A DNA stretch of 64,000 nt from Xanthomonas sp. 3793 (GTDB lineage: Bacteria > Pseudomonadota > Gammaproteobacteria > Xanthomonadales > Xanthomonadaceae): positions 248,001-312,000 of the forward strand of contig NZ_JANTYU010000003.1 in assembly GCF_024806835.1 (NCBI RefSeq), in the 5' to 3' direction. Position 1 is the first letter of the stretch. Each line of letters opens with the position of its first letter. The position numbers and the translations under genes were made by a program. Below the pieces are notes generated by a model that worked only from the letters and a program-made list of their open reading frames with translations, was not told where the DNA came from and did no database searches. Shown piece by piece: positions 1 to 10,088 of this stretch.

Positions 1-1243
1 CGCTGCTGCCACCGAAGCTGCTGCCGGAAGAGCTGCCATCGTTGCTTTCGCCGACGCTGCCGCCGGTCATGCCGGAGCTGCCGCCCATGCTGCTGTCGCG
101 ATTACCCAATGCGCCGCCTAGCACGCTGGTTTCCGAGCCCGGCGCCAGCGAAGCGCTGGAGTCGCCGCTGTTGCTGCGCCCGCCGAACACTTCCGACAAC
201 CGATCGGCCAGGTCCTTGGCCTTGATGTACTTCAATTCGTAGGAGAACAGCCGCACGCCGCCGCCGGCGCTGTCGATGCGGTCCAGCCACTGCTGGATCT
301 GGTCCAGATAGCGCGGCTGCGGGGTGATTACCAGCACCGCATTGGCGTTTTCCAGCGGCATGAAACGGAACATGCCGGCGCTGGGCGTCTTGCTCTGTTC
401 GCCGAACACCTTTTCCAGGTCCGCGCTGACCTTCTCGGCCTTGCCGGACTGGATCGGGAACACGCCGACCGACATGCCCGACAACCAGTCCACGTCGAAG
501 ATCTGCACGGTGCGCAGGTAGTTTTCCAGCTCGGCGCGGGTGCCGCCCAGGGTGATCACGTTGCGCGCCGGATCGGTGCCGACGATGGCGTTCGGGCGCG
601 CGTACGGCTCCAGCACCTTCTTCATTTCGCTGGCGGAAATGAACTTCAACGGCACCACGCGCACTTCGAAACCGCGCGCGGCAGACGGCGACGCGGTGCT
701 GGGCGCGACGGTGCCGGCCAGCGCCTGGTCGGCCGGCACGATGTTGTAGCGGCCACCGCTGAACACCATGCGCGCATTGTTCCAGCCCAGCACCATCTCC
801 AGCAGGTTCAAGGCCTGCGCCGGAGAGACCGGGTTGGGCGTGGCCAGGGTCACGGTGCCCTGCACGCCCGGGGCAATGACGTAGTTCTGCCCAAGCATGT
901 CGCCCAGGATCGCCTTGACCACCGCCTGCACCGATTCGCCTTCGAAGTTGAAGGTGGCGCTGCCGCTGCTGGCCATGCCCAGGGTCGGAGCGGGGGCGCC
1001 GGCAGCGCTCTGGTTGATCATGGTGCCGCTGCCGCGCCGGATCACCGGGCTGGGCTTGGCGCTGGCGTTGCCATTGCCGTCGGCGCGTTGATCGGCAGCG
1101 GTCTGGGTGGCGCCGGCAGCGCCGACTTGCGGATCCAGGCGCGCATTGCGGCGCACGTCCGGCGGCGGAGTGGTGGCACAACCGGCCAGCAGGCCAATCA
1201 GCAGGGACACGGGAAACAGGCGCGGCGTCATGCGTTCACTCAT
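1..1243 (-). CDS. xpsD: Type II secretion outer-membrane secretin XpsD (GspD), 3' part missing
   Basis: This is the secretin that forms the outer-membrane pore of the Xps T2SS. The start is the ATG at 1243, which overlaps the xpsN stop (ATGA); the product begins MSERMTPRLF. A second ATG at 1231 would also work. Residues about 10-22 form a lipoprotein signal ending in the lipobox LLAGC, so Cys22 is probably lipidated. The N0 domain (from about residue 80) and the N1/N2 repeats follow. The visible part ends in a Gly/Ser-rich insertion typical of XpsD, and the reading frame runs off position 1 after about 414 codons. The C-terminal secretin barrel is therefore outside the window. Being last in the xps operon, after xpsN, fits the known Xanthomonas gene order E-F-G-H-I-J-K-L-M-N-D. 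Recognition comes from the N-domain sequence and the context. Confidence 0.95.
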   Translation of the reverse strand, partial: MSERMTPRLFPVSLLIGLLAGCATTPPPDVRRNARLDPQVGAAGATQTAADQRADGNGNASAKPSPVIRRGSGTMINQSAAGAPAPTLGMASSGSATFNFEGESVQAVVKAILGDMLGQNYVIAPGVQGTVTLATPNPVSPAQALNLLEMVLGWNNARMVFSGGRYNIVPADQALAGTVAPSTASPSAARGFEVRVVPLKFISASEMKKVLEPYARPNAIVGTDPARNVITLGGTRAELENYLRTVQIFDVDWLSGMSVGVFPIQSGKAEKVSADLEKVFGEQSKTPSAGMFRFMPLENANAVLVITPQPRYLDQIQQWLDRIDSAGGGVRLFSYELKYIKAKDLADRLSEVFGGRSNSGDSSASLAPGSETSVLGGALGNRDSSMGGSSGMTGGSVGESNDGSSSGSSFGGSS

Positions 1244-2031
1244 TGGGTCTGACCGGGGGTAGAGCCGCTTTGGCGCTGCTGTTGCAGCTGGCGGCGTCGG
1301 GCTTCGATACGTTCGCGGATGGCACGCATCTGATCGTCGGAGGGGCGTGGGGCTTCCTGCGCGCCATCACTGCGTTGCGGCGGCACCGTCGGCGGGGCTT
1401 GCCCGCCAGGCTGCTGCTGTGTCGGCGGGGTGGCAGGCTGCGGCTGAGGCGGTTGCACGGTCGCGGCGGCATCGGGCGACGGCAACGGCGGGACCGCGCC
1501 CGCAGCACCACGCGCGGCGGCGTTGGCGGTCGGCGGTTGCCCGCCCTGACCGTTGAACACGTGCAATTCCAGGGTCTGGGTGCCGCCGGGGCCTTCGATG
1601 GTGGCACTGCGCGGCTGCAGGGCCAGCAGGCGCCAGCCCTTGACCGCTTCGCCGCCGAGCTGCACGCGCACCGAGTCCTGCGGGTCCAGGGTCAGCGTGG
1701 CCATCTTGAAGTTTTCGGTCAGCAGCACGCCGGTCAGACGCACCGTCGAGGCCGCGCCGCTGCCGTCGTTGCCGGACAGGAAGAACGGATGCGGCAGGCG
1801 GTCTTCGGCGAAAGCCGGGTGCGCGGCGATCTCCGAATATTTTTCGAAAGCTCCCAGCCGCTCCGGCGCAGGCGCCGGCAAGGTGGGCAGGCGCTGCACC
1901 AGCGCCGGGTCGTCCGGGAGCAGTTCCACGCGCTTGCCCAGCCCGGCCACGGCAAGGATGCATACCAGCAGCGCCCAGCCGACCACCGTGGCCAGCAACC
2001 AGGTACGCAACCCGATCAGGTCAAGGCGCAT
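1240..2031 (-). CDS. xpsN: T2SS inner-membrane protein XpsN (GspC-like partner of the secretin)
   Basis: The product is 263 aa from the ATG at 2031 (MRLDLIGLRTWLL). That start lies 11 bases inside the end of xpsM; the frame stays open further upstream but the added residues are Pro-rich and unlike a protein start. One transmembrane helix spans residues about 8-28. A periplasmic homology region carries the motif VRLTGVLLTENFKMATL. The C-terminal third is very rich in Pro, Gln and Ala and ends in a basic stretch. In Xanthomonas XpsN forms a complex with XpsL and XpsM and contacts the secretin, filling the GspC role. The overlaps with xpsM and xpsD point to translational coupling. I see no PDZ domain. 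Confidence 0.92.
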   Translation of the reverse strand: MRLDLIGLRTWLLATVVGWALLVCILAVAGLGKRVELLPDDPALVQRLPTLPAPAPERLGAFEKYSEIAAHPAFAEDRLPHPFFLSGNDGSGAASTVRLTGVLLTENFKMATLTLDPQDSVRVQLGGEAVKGWRLLALQPRSATIEGPGGTQTLELHVFNGQGGQPPTANAAARGAAGAVPPLPSPDAAATVQPPQPQPATPPTQQQPGGQAPPTVPPQRSDGAQEAPRPSDDQMRAIRERIEARRRQLQQQRQSGSTPGQTQ

Positions 2032-2671
2032 TGCTGGCCTCCCCGGCGGCGGCGGCGGGCGCGGCATCGGTATTCAACGGCGCAGCGCTGGCACCGGGAC
2101 GCAGATACCCTGCCAGCTCGAACGCGATGTCCAGGCCGTTGCCGCTTTCGTTGGGCGAGAGTTGGTAGCGCTGTGCCATCACATTGAGGTTATCCACGAA
2201 CAGCCGCGGCGTGCCGTTTTCCAGGCTGTACAACACCGAGGCGAGCTCCGGCGTGCCGCAGCGCAAGCGCACCTGCACCGCCACGCGGGTGAAGCGGCCC
2301 TTGCTCTCCGGCTGCAGCGGGGAGCGGTTGCTGATGGCGCAACTGCGATTGCCGGGGCTGGCGTCCACCACGGCGCGTTCCAGCCGCTGCACCAGCCCGG
2401 CCGAGGCCAGTTCGGCAGAGGTTTCCGGCAAGAATCCCGGGCGGCTTTCCAGCGTTTGCCGCGCCTGTCGCAGCCGCTGGCTGACCTGTGGCGCCTGCTG
2501 CAGTTGCACGCGCACGCGCAGCTCGCGCTCGCGCAACGATTGCAGCTCGTCCTGCACGGCGATCATCGGCTGGGTGAACCATGGGTGCACCAGCACCAGG
2601 TACGCCACGCCGAGCACCAGCAGCAGCAGGCCCAATGCGATCCAGCGATCGCGCTTAACGCTGCGTGGCAT
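2021..2671 (-). CDS. xpsM: T2SS inner-membrane platform protein XpsM (GspM)
   Basis: The product is 216 aa from the ATG at 2671 ([13 protein letters not shown]). The start lies inside the 3' end of xpsL (17-base overlap). An earlier in-frame ATG would add 24 Pro-rich residues and is unlikely. A short basic N-terminus is followed by one membrane helix (residues about 10-29), a periplasmic coiled-coil-like segment rich in Gln, Arg and Leu (about 38-75), and a small alpha/beta domain holding two conserved-looking cysteines. GspM proteins pair with GspL in the inner-membrane platform of the secreton. Sequence conservation is low in this family, so the call leans on position, length and topology. 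Confidence 0.93.
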   Translation of the reverse strand: MPRSVKRDRWIALGLLLLVLGVAYLVLVHPWFTQPMIAVQDELQSLRERELRVRVQLQQAPQVSQRLRQARQTLESRPGFLPETSAELASAGLVQRLERAVVDASPGNRSCAISNRSPLQPESKGRFTRVAVQVRLRCGTPELASVLYSLENGTPRLFVDNLNVMAQRYQLSPNESGNGLDIAFELAGYLRPGASAAPLNTDAAPAAAAGEASNAP

Positions 2672-3776
2672 CGGCCGCCTCCTTCGCATCGGGGCCGGCC
2701 AGCTCGGCGGTGATGGTGAAACGGTCGACATTGCGACCGGCATCGCTCTGCAGCACGCCGGTCAGCGATGGCGTACGCCACAGCGGCGAGCCTTCCAGAC
2801 GCCGCACCAGCGAGGACGCTTCGTTGCTCAAACCGATCAGCTGCAACTGCCCGCCTTCGACCGAGAATTTTTCCAGATAGGTGCCTCCGGGCAGGCGCCG
2901 GCTCAGCTCGTCCCAGATTTCCACCGAGGTCGGACGCGTGGCGCGTTGCTGCTGGAAGAAGCTGGCACCTTCGACCAGATCCACCAACTGCTGGCGCTCG
3001 GCAGCCACCTGCCGCGCGCGCGCGGCGTTGGCCTGGACCTTGGCGCGCAGGTCGTCGGCGGCCTGACGGCGATTGTCCAGCAGCAGCCAGCCGGCCACTG
3101 CCAGCAACACCACCGCGGTGGCGGCGAGCAACAGGTTCCAGCGTTGCATCGGGTCGCTGCGCCGCAACCGGCGTGCCGGCGGCAGCAGGTTCACACCCAA
3201 TGGGGCGCCCTGCGCATCGGCCACATCGATGCCGGACAACGCGTTGGTCCAGGCGTCGGGCACACCGGCCGGGCCATCGATCATGCGCCGCGGCACCACC
3301 ACCAGCTCGGCATCGAGCTGGCCGTCTTCGCGCACATCGAGCACGCGCGCATCGAAATACACCTGGTCGGCGGTGAACGGGGTCTGCCGGTCGATTTCAA
3401 AACGTGCCACGTCCTGCAGCCGCGCGGCGGCGGCGGCGGGCAGGCGCAACGGGCGCCGCAACGCATGCGCCGACGGCAACAGCCAATGCCGCGGCAGGCC
3501 ATCCAGCGCCGTCGGCAGCACGGCGTTGACTTCCTGCGGCTGCACCGGCCACGGCAGGCTGGCGATCGCCTCGCGGGTCTGATCGCGGTGACGCAGCAAC
3601 TGCAAGGTCTGCCCATCGAGTTGCAACAACAGGCGCGCCTGCGACAGGCCCAATTGCCATTGCCAACGCTGCGGCAACCACGCCAGCAGCGAGTGCTGCC
3701 ACCAACGCCAGAAGCCTCCGGCTCCCGGCATGGCGCGTACGCCGATACGACCCAAGGTATCCCGCCATGCGGTCAT
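2655..3776 (-). CDS. xpsL: T2SS assembly platform protein XpsL (GspL)
   Basis: The product is 373 aa from the ATG at 3776, whose ATGA overlaps the xpsK stop; the length suits XpsL. The cytoplasmic N-terminal half (about residues 1-200) has the actin-like GspL fold signature, including a [15 protein letters not shown] strand and the FEIDRQTPF segment typical of GspL/PilM-type proteins. A single transmembrane helix lies near residues 213-232 ([20 protein letters not shown]). It is followed by a coiled coil and a small periplasmic ferredoxin-like domain. XpsL recruits the ATPase XpsE to the membrane through the cytoplasmic domain and binds XpsM in the periplasm. Confidence 0.95.
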   Translation of the reverse strand: MTAWRDTLGRIGVRAMPGAGGFWRWWQHSLLAWLPQRWQWQLGLSQARLLLQLDGQTLQLLRHRDQTREAIASLPWPVQPQEVNAVLPTALDGLPRHWLLPSAHALRRPLRLPAAAAARLQDVARFEIDRQTPFTADQVYFDARVLDVREDGQLDAELVVVPRRMIDGPAGVPDAWTNALSGIDVADAQGAPLGVNLLPPARRLRRSDPMQRWNLLLAATAVVLLAVAGWLLLDNRRQAADDLRAKVQANAARARQVAAERQQLVDLVEGASFFQQQRATRPTSVEIWDELSRRLPGGTYLEKFSVEGGQLQLIGLSNEASSLVRRLEGSPLWRTPSLTGVLQSDAGRNVDRFTITAELAGPDAKEAADATQR

Positions 3777-4624
3777 TGCACTGCTGCTCCCTCTTCCCAA
3801 CGCAACACGGTGTAGGCCGATCCCGGAACTGCAGACGCGCTTGTCGACACGACCGCCCGCAATACAGCCTCGCGTCCCTGACTCAGTCGCGCCCGGCTCT
3901 CGATACTATAAGTGTCAGACCCACCGACCGTCGCCTCGCTGCCCGGCAAACCCGGCGGCGCGTCACGCTGGGCCAGCAGTTGCTGCGCATCCAGGCCCAT
4001 CGCGGTCAACACCGGGCCGGGCGCAAAGCGGGCTTCCGGGCGCGAGCGGCCGCTGTACAAGGTGATGTTGGGCAGCAACTTGCGATACAACTCGCTGTCC
4101 ATGCCCAGCACCAGGCGCAGTTCGCCCAGGGTCTCGAACGGGCTGTCCTTTGCGCCATACGGCAGGCCGGCATCGGCGTAATCGCGGTCTTCCGCACCGC
4201 CGCCGGGCTGGCTCAGCGAATCGCCATCGCGCCAATCGACGATGGCACCGGCAATGCGCGTATCGCGACCCTGCTTGCCGCCCACGGCACGCACCAGCCC
4301 GGCCAACAGCGCCGGCTCGGCCATGTTCAGATCCACCTTGCCGCTCTCGTCAGTGATACGGATCTCCACGCTGGCGTCGTCCATCTGCCAACGATAGCGC
4401 CGGCCGTCTGCGCGCCAGCGTGCCTGGGTATCGGCGCTCTGCAAGCGCGACAGTGCGTATTCCAGGCCGGCACGCGCGTATTCCTGCGCCTGCGCGCCGT
4501 TGCGCAGCATAGTGCCTTGCAGGGCTTCCACGCGCGCGGTGAGCGCAAACGCGCCGATCATCGCGGTGAGCAGGGCGATCAGCCACAACACCAGCACCAA
4601 GGCGGCGCCACGTATCCGGCTCAT
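3773..4624 (-). CDS. xpsK: T2SS minor pseudopilin XpsK (GspK)
   Basis: The product is 283 aa from the ATG at 4624 ([19 protein letters not shown]), with an ATGA overlap on the xpsJ stop. The N-terminus is a type IV-pilin-like signal: basic MSRIRG, then a hydrophobic helix that begins directly with AALVLVLWL. The usual Glu at position +5 of the mature protein is absent, as is normal for GspK. The large C-terminal domain includes the helical insert and the calcium-site-like DES/DLN segments of the family. With XpsI and XpsJ it should cap the pseudopilus tip. Confidence 0.93.
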   Translation of the reverse strand: MSRIRGAALVLVLWLIALLTAMIGAFALTARVEALQGTMLRNGAQAQEYARAGLEYALSRLQSADTQARWRADGRRYRWQMDDASVEIRITDESGKVDLNMAEPALLAGLVRAVGGKQGRDTRIAGAIVDWRDGDSLSQPGGGAEDRDYADAGLPYGAKDSPFETLGELRLVLGMDSELYRKLLPNITLYSGRSRPEARFAPGPVLTAMGLDAQQLLAQRDAPPGLPGSEATVGGSDTYSIESRARLSQGREAVLRAVVSTSASAVPGSAYTVLRWEEGAAVQ

Positions 4625-5256
4625 TGCCCCGCTCCAGGATTGCTGGATTGCGGCAACGCCACTATCAACGGCGGCCATGCAGCGCCGCCGCTGCGGATCT
4701 CGATACGCACCATCAACGGCAGGCGGTCGTGCCATTCCCACTGCGGCAACCATCCGCTCAGGCGACCGTTCTGCGGATCCATGCCACGGTAGCGAAAGCT
4801 CACCTGCTGCACGCCTTGCGCCAGCGGCTCCGGCGGCAGCTTGCTGCCTTCCTCGATCGACTTGCCCGATTGCAGCATCGTCAACGCAATTTGCAAGGTG
4901 CGCTGCTCGCCATCGCCCACCACCGACAACTCGTGCAGGTACGGGCCGCCGCGTCCCAGGTAATCCGGCACATCGGCGGCAAAGCGCATGCGCTGCGGTT
5001 CACCGACGAACAGCATCGGTTGCTGGCTTTGCGGGTCGATGCTCATCGCCAGCGGCAACGCGGCGGCCAACCGACGGCGCAGGAATTCTTCCACCGCGCG
5101 CACGCGCTCGCTGCGTTGGGCGATCGCCTCGCCGCGCTGGCTCACCGCGCTGGCCGAGCGCAAGGTGGCAAACGCCAATGCCAGCCCGCCGACCAGCAGC
5201 ATCGTGGCCAGCAGCACTTCGATCAGGGTGAAGCCTGCGCTGCGCGAACGGATCAC
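4621..5256 (-). CDS. xpsJ: T2SS minor pseudopilin XpsJ (GspJ), GTG start
   Basis: The product is 211 aa. The start is a GTG at 5256 in a GTGA overlap with the xpsI stop; the next residues are [20 protein letters not shown]. The prepilin peptidase site is G-F-T-L-I-E, with Glu at +5 of the mature chain, followed by about 20 hydrophobic residues. The frame is open upstream, but that stretch has no prepilin signal and would bury the cleavage site more than 60 residues in. XpsJ belongs to the I-J-K tip complex of the pseudopilus. Every neighbour overlaps by a few bases, so translation is probably coupled. Confidence 0.93.
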   Translation of the reverse strand: MIRSRSAGFTLIEVLLATMLLVGGLALAFATLRSASAVSQRGEAIAQRSERVRAVEEFLRRRLAAALPLAMSIDPQSQQPMLFVGEPQRMRFAADVPDYLGRGGPYLHELSVVGDGEQRTLQIALTMLQSGKSIEEGSKLPPEPLAQGVQQVSFRYRGMDPQNGRLSGWLPQWEWHDRLPLMVRIEIRSGGAAWPPLIVALPQSSNPGAGQ

Positions 5257-5669
5257 GGCGCGGTGTCCTGCGCGGTGGCGGCCACCAGGCGCAAGGTGCG
5301 CCATTGCAGCAGTTGATTGGGCGCCTCGCCCCAACGCACCACCAGGGTCAGTTGCAGCAGCTTGTGCGCGCCAGGGGCCACCGGCGCCTGCGGATTGCGT
5401 CGCGGTTCGTCGTAGGGGCGCACATCCATCGACCAACGGAAATGCCCGTCCTCGAACGTGCCTTGCTGCTGCTCGGGCACCAGCGGCTTGTCCATGCCTT
5501 GCAATGCCAGCAGCGATTGCGCATGCAGGGTCGCACGCGTGCTGTCGTCAGCCGCGCGCACCTGGCGTGCAGCGCCGGACAACGACCCCAGCAACAGGCT
5601 CAATGCCAGGGCGAGCAACGCAAAGGCGACGATCACCTCGATCAGCGTGTAACCGCGTTGACGCTTCAT
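5253..5669 (-). CDS. xpsI: T2SS minor pseudopilin XpsI (GspI)
   Basis: The product is 138 aa from the ATG at 5669 (MKRQRGYTLIEVIVAFALL), which overlaps the xpsH stop by ATGA. It has a short basic leader, a G-Y-T-L-I-E prepilin cleavage site and a long hydrophobic helix, then a small C-terminal domain of GspI size. An upstream in-frame extension of 77 residues exists but is low-complexity Arg/Ala and not plausible. GspI forms the core of the tip complex together with GspJ and GspK. Confidence 0.93.
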   Translation of the reverse strand: MKRQRGYTLIEVIVAFALLALALSLLLGSLSGAARQVRAADDSTRATLHAQSLLALQGMDKPLVPEQQQGTFEDGHFRWSMDVRPYDEPRRNPQAPVAPGAHKLLQLTLVVRWGEAPNQLLQWRTLRLVAATAQDTAP

Positions 5670-6172
5670 GGCGCAGGCGCCCGCAGCGGGCCGGAACGCA
5701 CTTCGCCGGTGATCCAGCCCACATCCACGCGCCAGCGCGCGTCCTTGACCTGCAGATCGATGCGGCCGCCGGTGGAAGCGCCATCGGGGAAGAACTGGAT
5801 GGCGCCCTGATCTTCCCGCGACTGCACCTGACGCGCGCCGGTGAAGCGCACCTGCAGCGACGACGGCAGATCGCCATGATGACCGCCGGGCGCTTCCCAA
5901 CGGCGCTGCAGCGGGTCGATCAGGAAGCGTTGCGGGGTGCCGGTGGCGATTGCCTGGGTGCGCGTATAGCGCAGTTGCGATGCGATCGCCTTGCCGGCGG
6001 TGCGCAGGCGCATGCCATCGATGCCGCCGTTCAATGCGGCCGCAGCCAGCACACCGGCCATCGCGATCAACGCGATGACCAGCAGCATTTCAAGCAGCGA
6101 GCTGCCACGCGTGCGGGTGCGGCCAGGACCGACTCCATGCGGACGACGCAACGGCTGACACGCAACGCGCAT
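5666..6172 (-). CDS. xpsH: T2SS minor pseudopilin XpsH (GspH)
   Basis: The product is 168 aa from the ATG at 6172, nine bases after the xpsG stop. The leader is longer than usual (about 23 residues) and rich in Arg. The cleavage site is G-S-S-L-L-E, followed by the hydrophobic segment MLLVIALIAMAGVLAAAAL. The Ser in place of the usual Phe/Met at +1 is uncommon but tolerated in minor pseudopilins. GspH links the tip complex to the major pseudopilin shaft. Confidence 0.92.
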   Translation of the reverse strand: MRVACQPLRRPHGVGPGRTRTRGSSLLEMLLVIALIAMAGVLAAAALNGGIDGMRLRTAGKAIASQLRYTRTQAIATGTPQRFLIDPLQRRWEAPGGHHGDLPSSLQVRFTGARQVQSREDQGAIQFFPDGASTGGRIDLQVKDARWRVDVGWITGEVRSGPLRAPAP

Positions 6173-6181
6173 GGCGAGGGC

Positions 6182-6613
6182 TTATTGGTACTTGATGTCC
6201 GAGTCGTAGCTGCTGCCGCCAGGGCGGCCATCCTTGCCCAGGCTGATCAGGTCGAACGGCTGGCCATCGCCCGGCGCCCGGTACTCGATGGTGTGACCCC
6301 ACGGGTCGTTGAGTTCCGCCGGCTTGGCGTACGGGCCCAGCCAGCCGCTGCTGCCGCCGGGCTGGGTGACCAGGTCATCCAGCTTGCTCGGCAGCTTGCC
6401 GGTGTCGAGCTGGAAGTTTTCGATCTTGCCGGCCAGGGTCTGGATCTGCGACTTGGCCAGATTGGCCTTGCCGCGATCGGCACCACCCAGCACACGGCTA
6501 CCCACCAGGGTGAGCACCGCGCCGATCAGCACGATGACGATGATGATTTCCAGCAAGCTCATGCCGGCCTGGCCTGCGCGCGACGGACTACGGGTGATGG
6601 AGCGCTTGATCAT
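6182..6613 (-). CDS. xpsG: T2SS major pseudopilin XpsG (GspG)
   Basis: The product is 143 aa, the usual size for a major pseudopilin. The leader ends G-M-S-L-L-E, with a hydrophobic helix IIIVIVLIGAVLTLVGSRVL. The conserved GspG body follows: IENFQLDTGKLP, then LVTQPGG...GWLGPYAKPAEL, NDPWGHTIEYRAPG and SLGKDGRPGGSSYDSDI, which includes the acidic calcium-binding C-terminus. It is the shaft subunit of the pseudopilus that pushes cargo through XpsD. A 225-base gap separates it from xpsF; nothing coding was seen there. Confidence 0.97.
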   Translation of the reverse strand: MIKRSITRSPSRAGQAGMSLLEIIIVIVLIGAVLTLVGSRVLGGADRGKANLAKSQIQTLAGKIENFQLDTGKLPSKLDDLVTQPGGSSGWLGPYAKPAELNDPWGHTIEYRAPGDGQPFDLISLGKDGRPGGSSYDSDIKYQ

Positions 6614-6838
6614 GAACGATTTCCTTGCACGTCGATGAAGGATGCTGCCGCTACCAGATGACCCAGCGGCGATTGCATTGGTTCCCGCGTAGGTGTCGAG
6701 CGGTCACCGGAACGTTGTTGTGAAGACGCCACGCAAGTGAAAGCGCTGCGTGCGGTTAAGCCAGTGTACGAGCGATGCGGGCCGCTGCCGAGCCCCGCTT
6801 GCGCCCGCCTGGCTGCGCAGTCGTCTCGCCCGCCGCTC

Positions 6839-8056
6839 TCAGCCGATCGCATTGGTGAGGTCATACAGCGGTACCAGCACCGAAATGATGACAAGCCCCA
6901 CCACCGACGCCAGGACCAGCGTGATCAGCGGCACCAGTGCCGCCAGCGCACGGTCGATCGCTTGCGCGGTTTCCAGCTCGAAGGTATCGGCGGTCTTGAG
7001 CAACATCGTATCCAGCGCACCGGATTCTTCGCCGACCTGGATCATCTGCAGGGCCAGCCGCGGAAAGCGCTTGCCGCGCGCCAGCGACATCGCCAGGCCA
7101 TGCCCGTTCTTGACGTCGTCGGCCGCGTTGGCCACATCCTCGACCAGGGCCAGATTGGACATCACGTTGCGCGCGATGCCGATCGCCGCCAGCAACGGCA
7201 CGCCGTTGCGCAACAAGGTGCCCAGGGTACGCGTCAGCCGTGCGGTTTCCAGGCGCGCGATCAGGCTACCGACCACTTTCTGGCGCAGCAGCCATTCGTC
7301 CAGGGATGCGCGGAAGGCGGCATTGCGCCGCTTGCGATCCAGCCATAACCCGAGCACGCCGGGCACCACGATCAGCACGAGCCACCAGTCGCGCACCAGC
7401 AAACCCACGCTCAGCACCGCCTGGGTGAACCACGGCAACGCGACATCCAGGCTTTCGTACATCTGCGCGAATTGCGGCACCACGTAGCCCAGTAGAAACA
7501 ACAGCGCGCAACCGACCACCGCCAGCAGGATCGCCGGATAAATCAACGCGTTGATCACCTTGCCCTTGAGCGCGCGGCTGCGTTCCAGGTAATCGGCCAA
7601 CCGTTGCAAGGTGTCCTGCATGCTGCCGCCGGCTTCGCCTGCACGCACCATGTTGATGTACAGCTTGGAGAACAACCCGTGCTGCCGCTCCAGTGCAGAC
7701 GACAGCGGCGCACCGCCGCGCACGGTGTCGCGGATGTCGCCGATGACGCGCCGGCTTTTTTCGTCTTCCGGCAGATCCATCAGGATCGACAACGCACGAT
7801 CCAGCGGCTGCCCGGCACCGATCAAGGTCGACAGCTGCTGGGTGAACTGCACCAGCGCCGCATTGTCGAACGGCTTCTTGCGCAGCAGCATGCGTAGCGA
7901 CGGCGAATCGTTTTCGCCGGTGGCCAGCCGCGTTTCCACCGGCAGATGGCCCTGCTCCTGCAGACGCAGCGCCACCTCGGCATCGCTGCCCGCCTCCATC
8001 TGGCCGTCGAGCATTTCGCCGTGGGCGTCCAGGGCTTTGTAGCGGTACAGGGGCAT
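6839..8056 (-). CDS. xpsF: T2SS inner-membrane platform protein XpsF (GspF)
   Basis: The product is 405 aa, the normal GspF length. It has two homologous T2SSF cytoplasmic domains (about 65-190 and 270-390), three predicted membrane segments (about 170-192, 220-242 and 375-398) and the typical start MPLYRYKALDAHGE. XpsF is the polytopic platform protein that couples XpsE to pseudopilus assembly. The region just before the ATG has no purine-rich ribosome site: a GGGATTC-type repeat copy (8065-8102) reaches to within about 9 bases of the start codon. Its translation signal has therefore been altered by the repeat, or is weak. Confidence 0.96.
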   Translation of the reverse strand: MPLYRYKALDAHGEMLDGQMEAGSDAEVALRLQEQGHLPVETRLATGENDSPSLRMLLRKKPFDNAALVQFTQQLSTLIGAGQPLDRALSILMDLPEDEKSRRVIGDIRDTVRGGAPLSSALERQHGLFSKLYINMVRAGEAGGSMQDTLQRLADYLERSRALKGKVINALIYPAILLAVVGCALLFLLGYVVPQFAQMYESLDVALPWFTQAVLSVGLLVRDWWLVLIVVPGVLGLWLDRKRRNAAFRASLDEWLLRQKVVGSLIARLETARLTRTLGTLLRNGVPLLAAIGIARNVMSNLALVEDVANAADDVKNGHGLAMSLARGKRFPRLALQMIQVGEESGALDTMLLKTADTFELETAQAIDRALAALVPLITLVLASVVGLVIISVLVPLYDLTNAIG

Positions 8057-8064
8057 CAGGATGG

Positions 8065-8102
8065 AAGGCCGGGATTCGGGAGTCGGGATTCGGGATTCGG
8101 TA
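8065..8102. repeat. GGGATTC-type interspersed repeat in the xpsE-xpsF gap
   Basis: The plus strand reads a run of imperfect heptamers (gggattcgggagtcgggattc...) ending in GGTAAAAGC. The same heptamer run with the same end word occurs near 38447 and, with small changes, inside purL at 27375 and 28042. It is a dispersed family rather than a local slip. The rest of the 175-base E-F gap has no gene. Confidence 0.7.
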
Positions 8103-8231
8103 AAAGCGCGATACCGCGCTGCGTTGGCGCGACTGGGCGCACCTGTGCGCGTGCGCGACGCGTTGCCGAGACCTTGCCCTGCTTATCTTCCGATGCTGAG
8201 CATCCGATGCTCATTGTGGCTCCGTTGACTC

Positions 8232-9971
<1,740 letters not shown>

Positions 9972-10040
9972 TGGTCCGGCGCCGACTGTAGCAGTTTGCC
10001 GCGACGATCAACCGCACGCATCTGAATCGTCCTGAAAAAC

Positions 10041-10069
10041 AATGCCCCCGGTAATTGGCCGGGGGCATT
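10041..10069 (-). terminator. Rho-independent terminator after protease 1
   Basis: A perfect 11-bp stem (AATGCCCCCGG / CCGGGGGCATT) with a 7-base loop is followed on the minus strand by TTGTTTTTC. It lies 20 bases past the protease 1 stop and upstream of xpsE, so it separates the two units. Confidence 0.9.
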
Positions 10070-10088
10070 GGTCACACTATTGCGCTAC

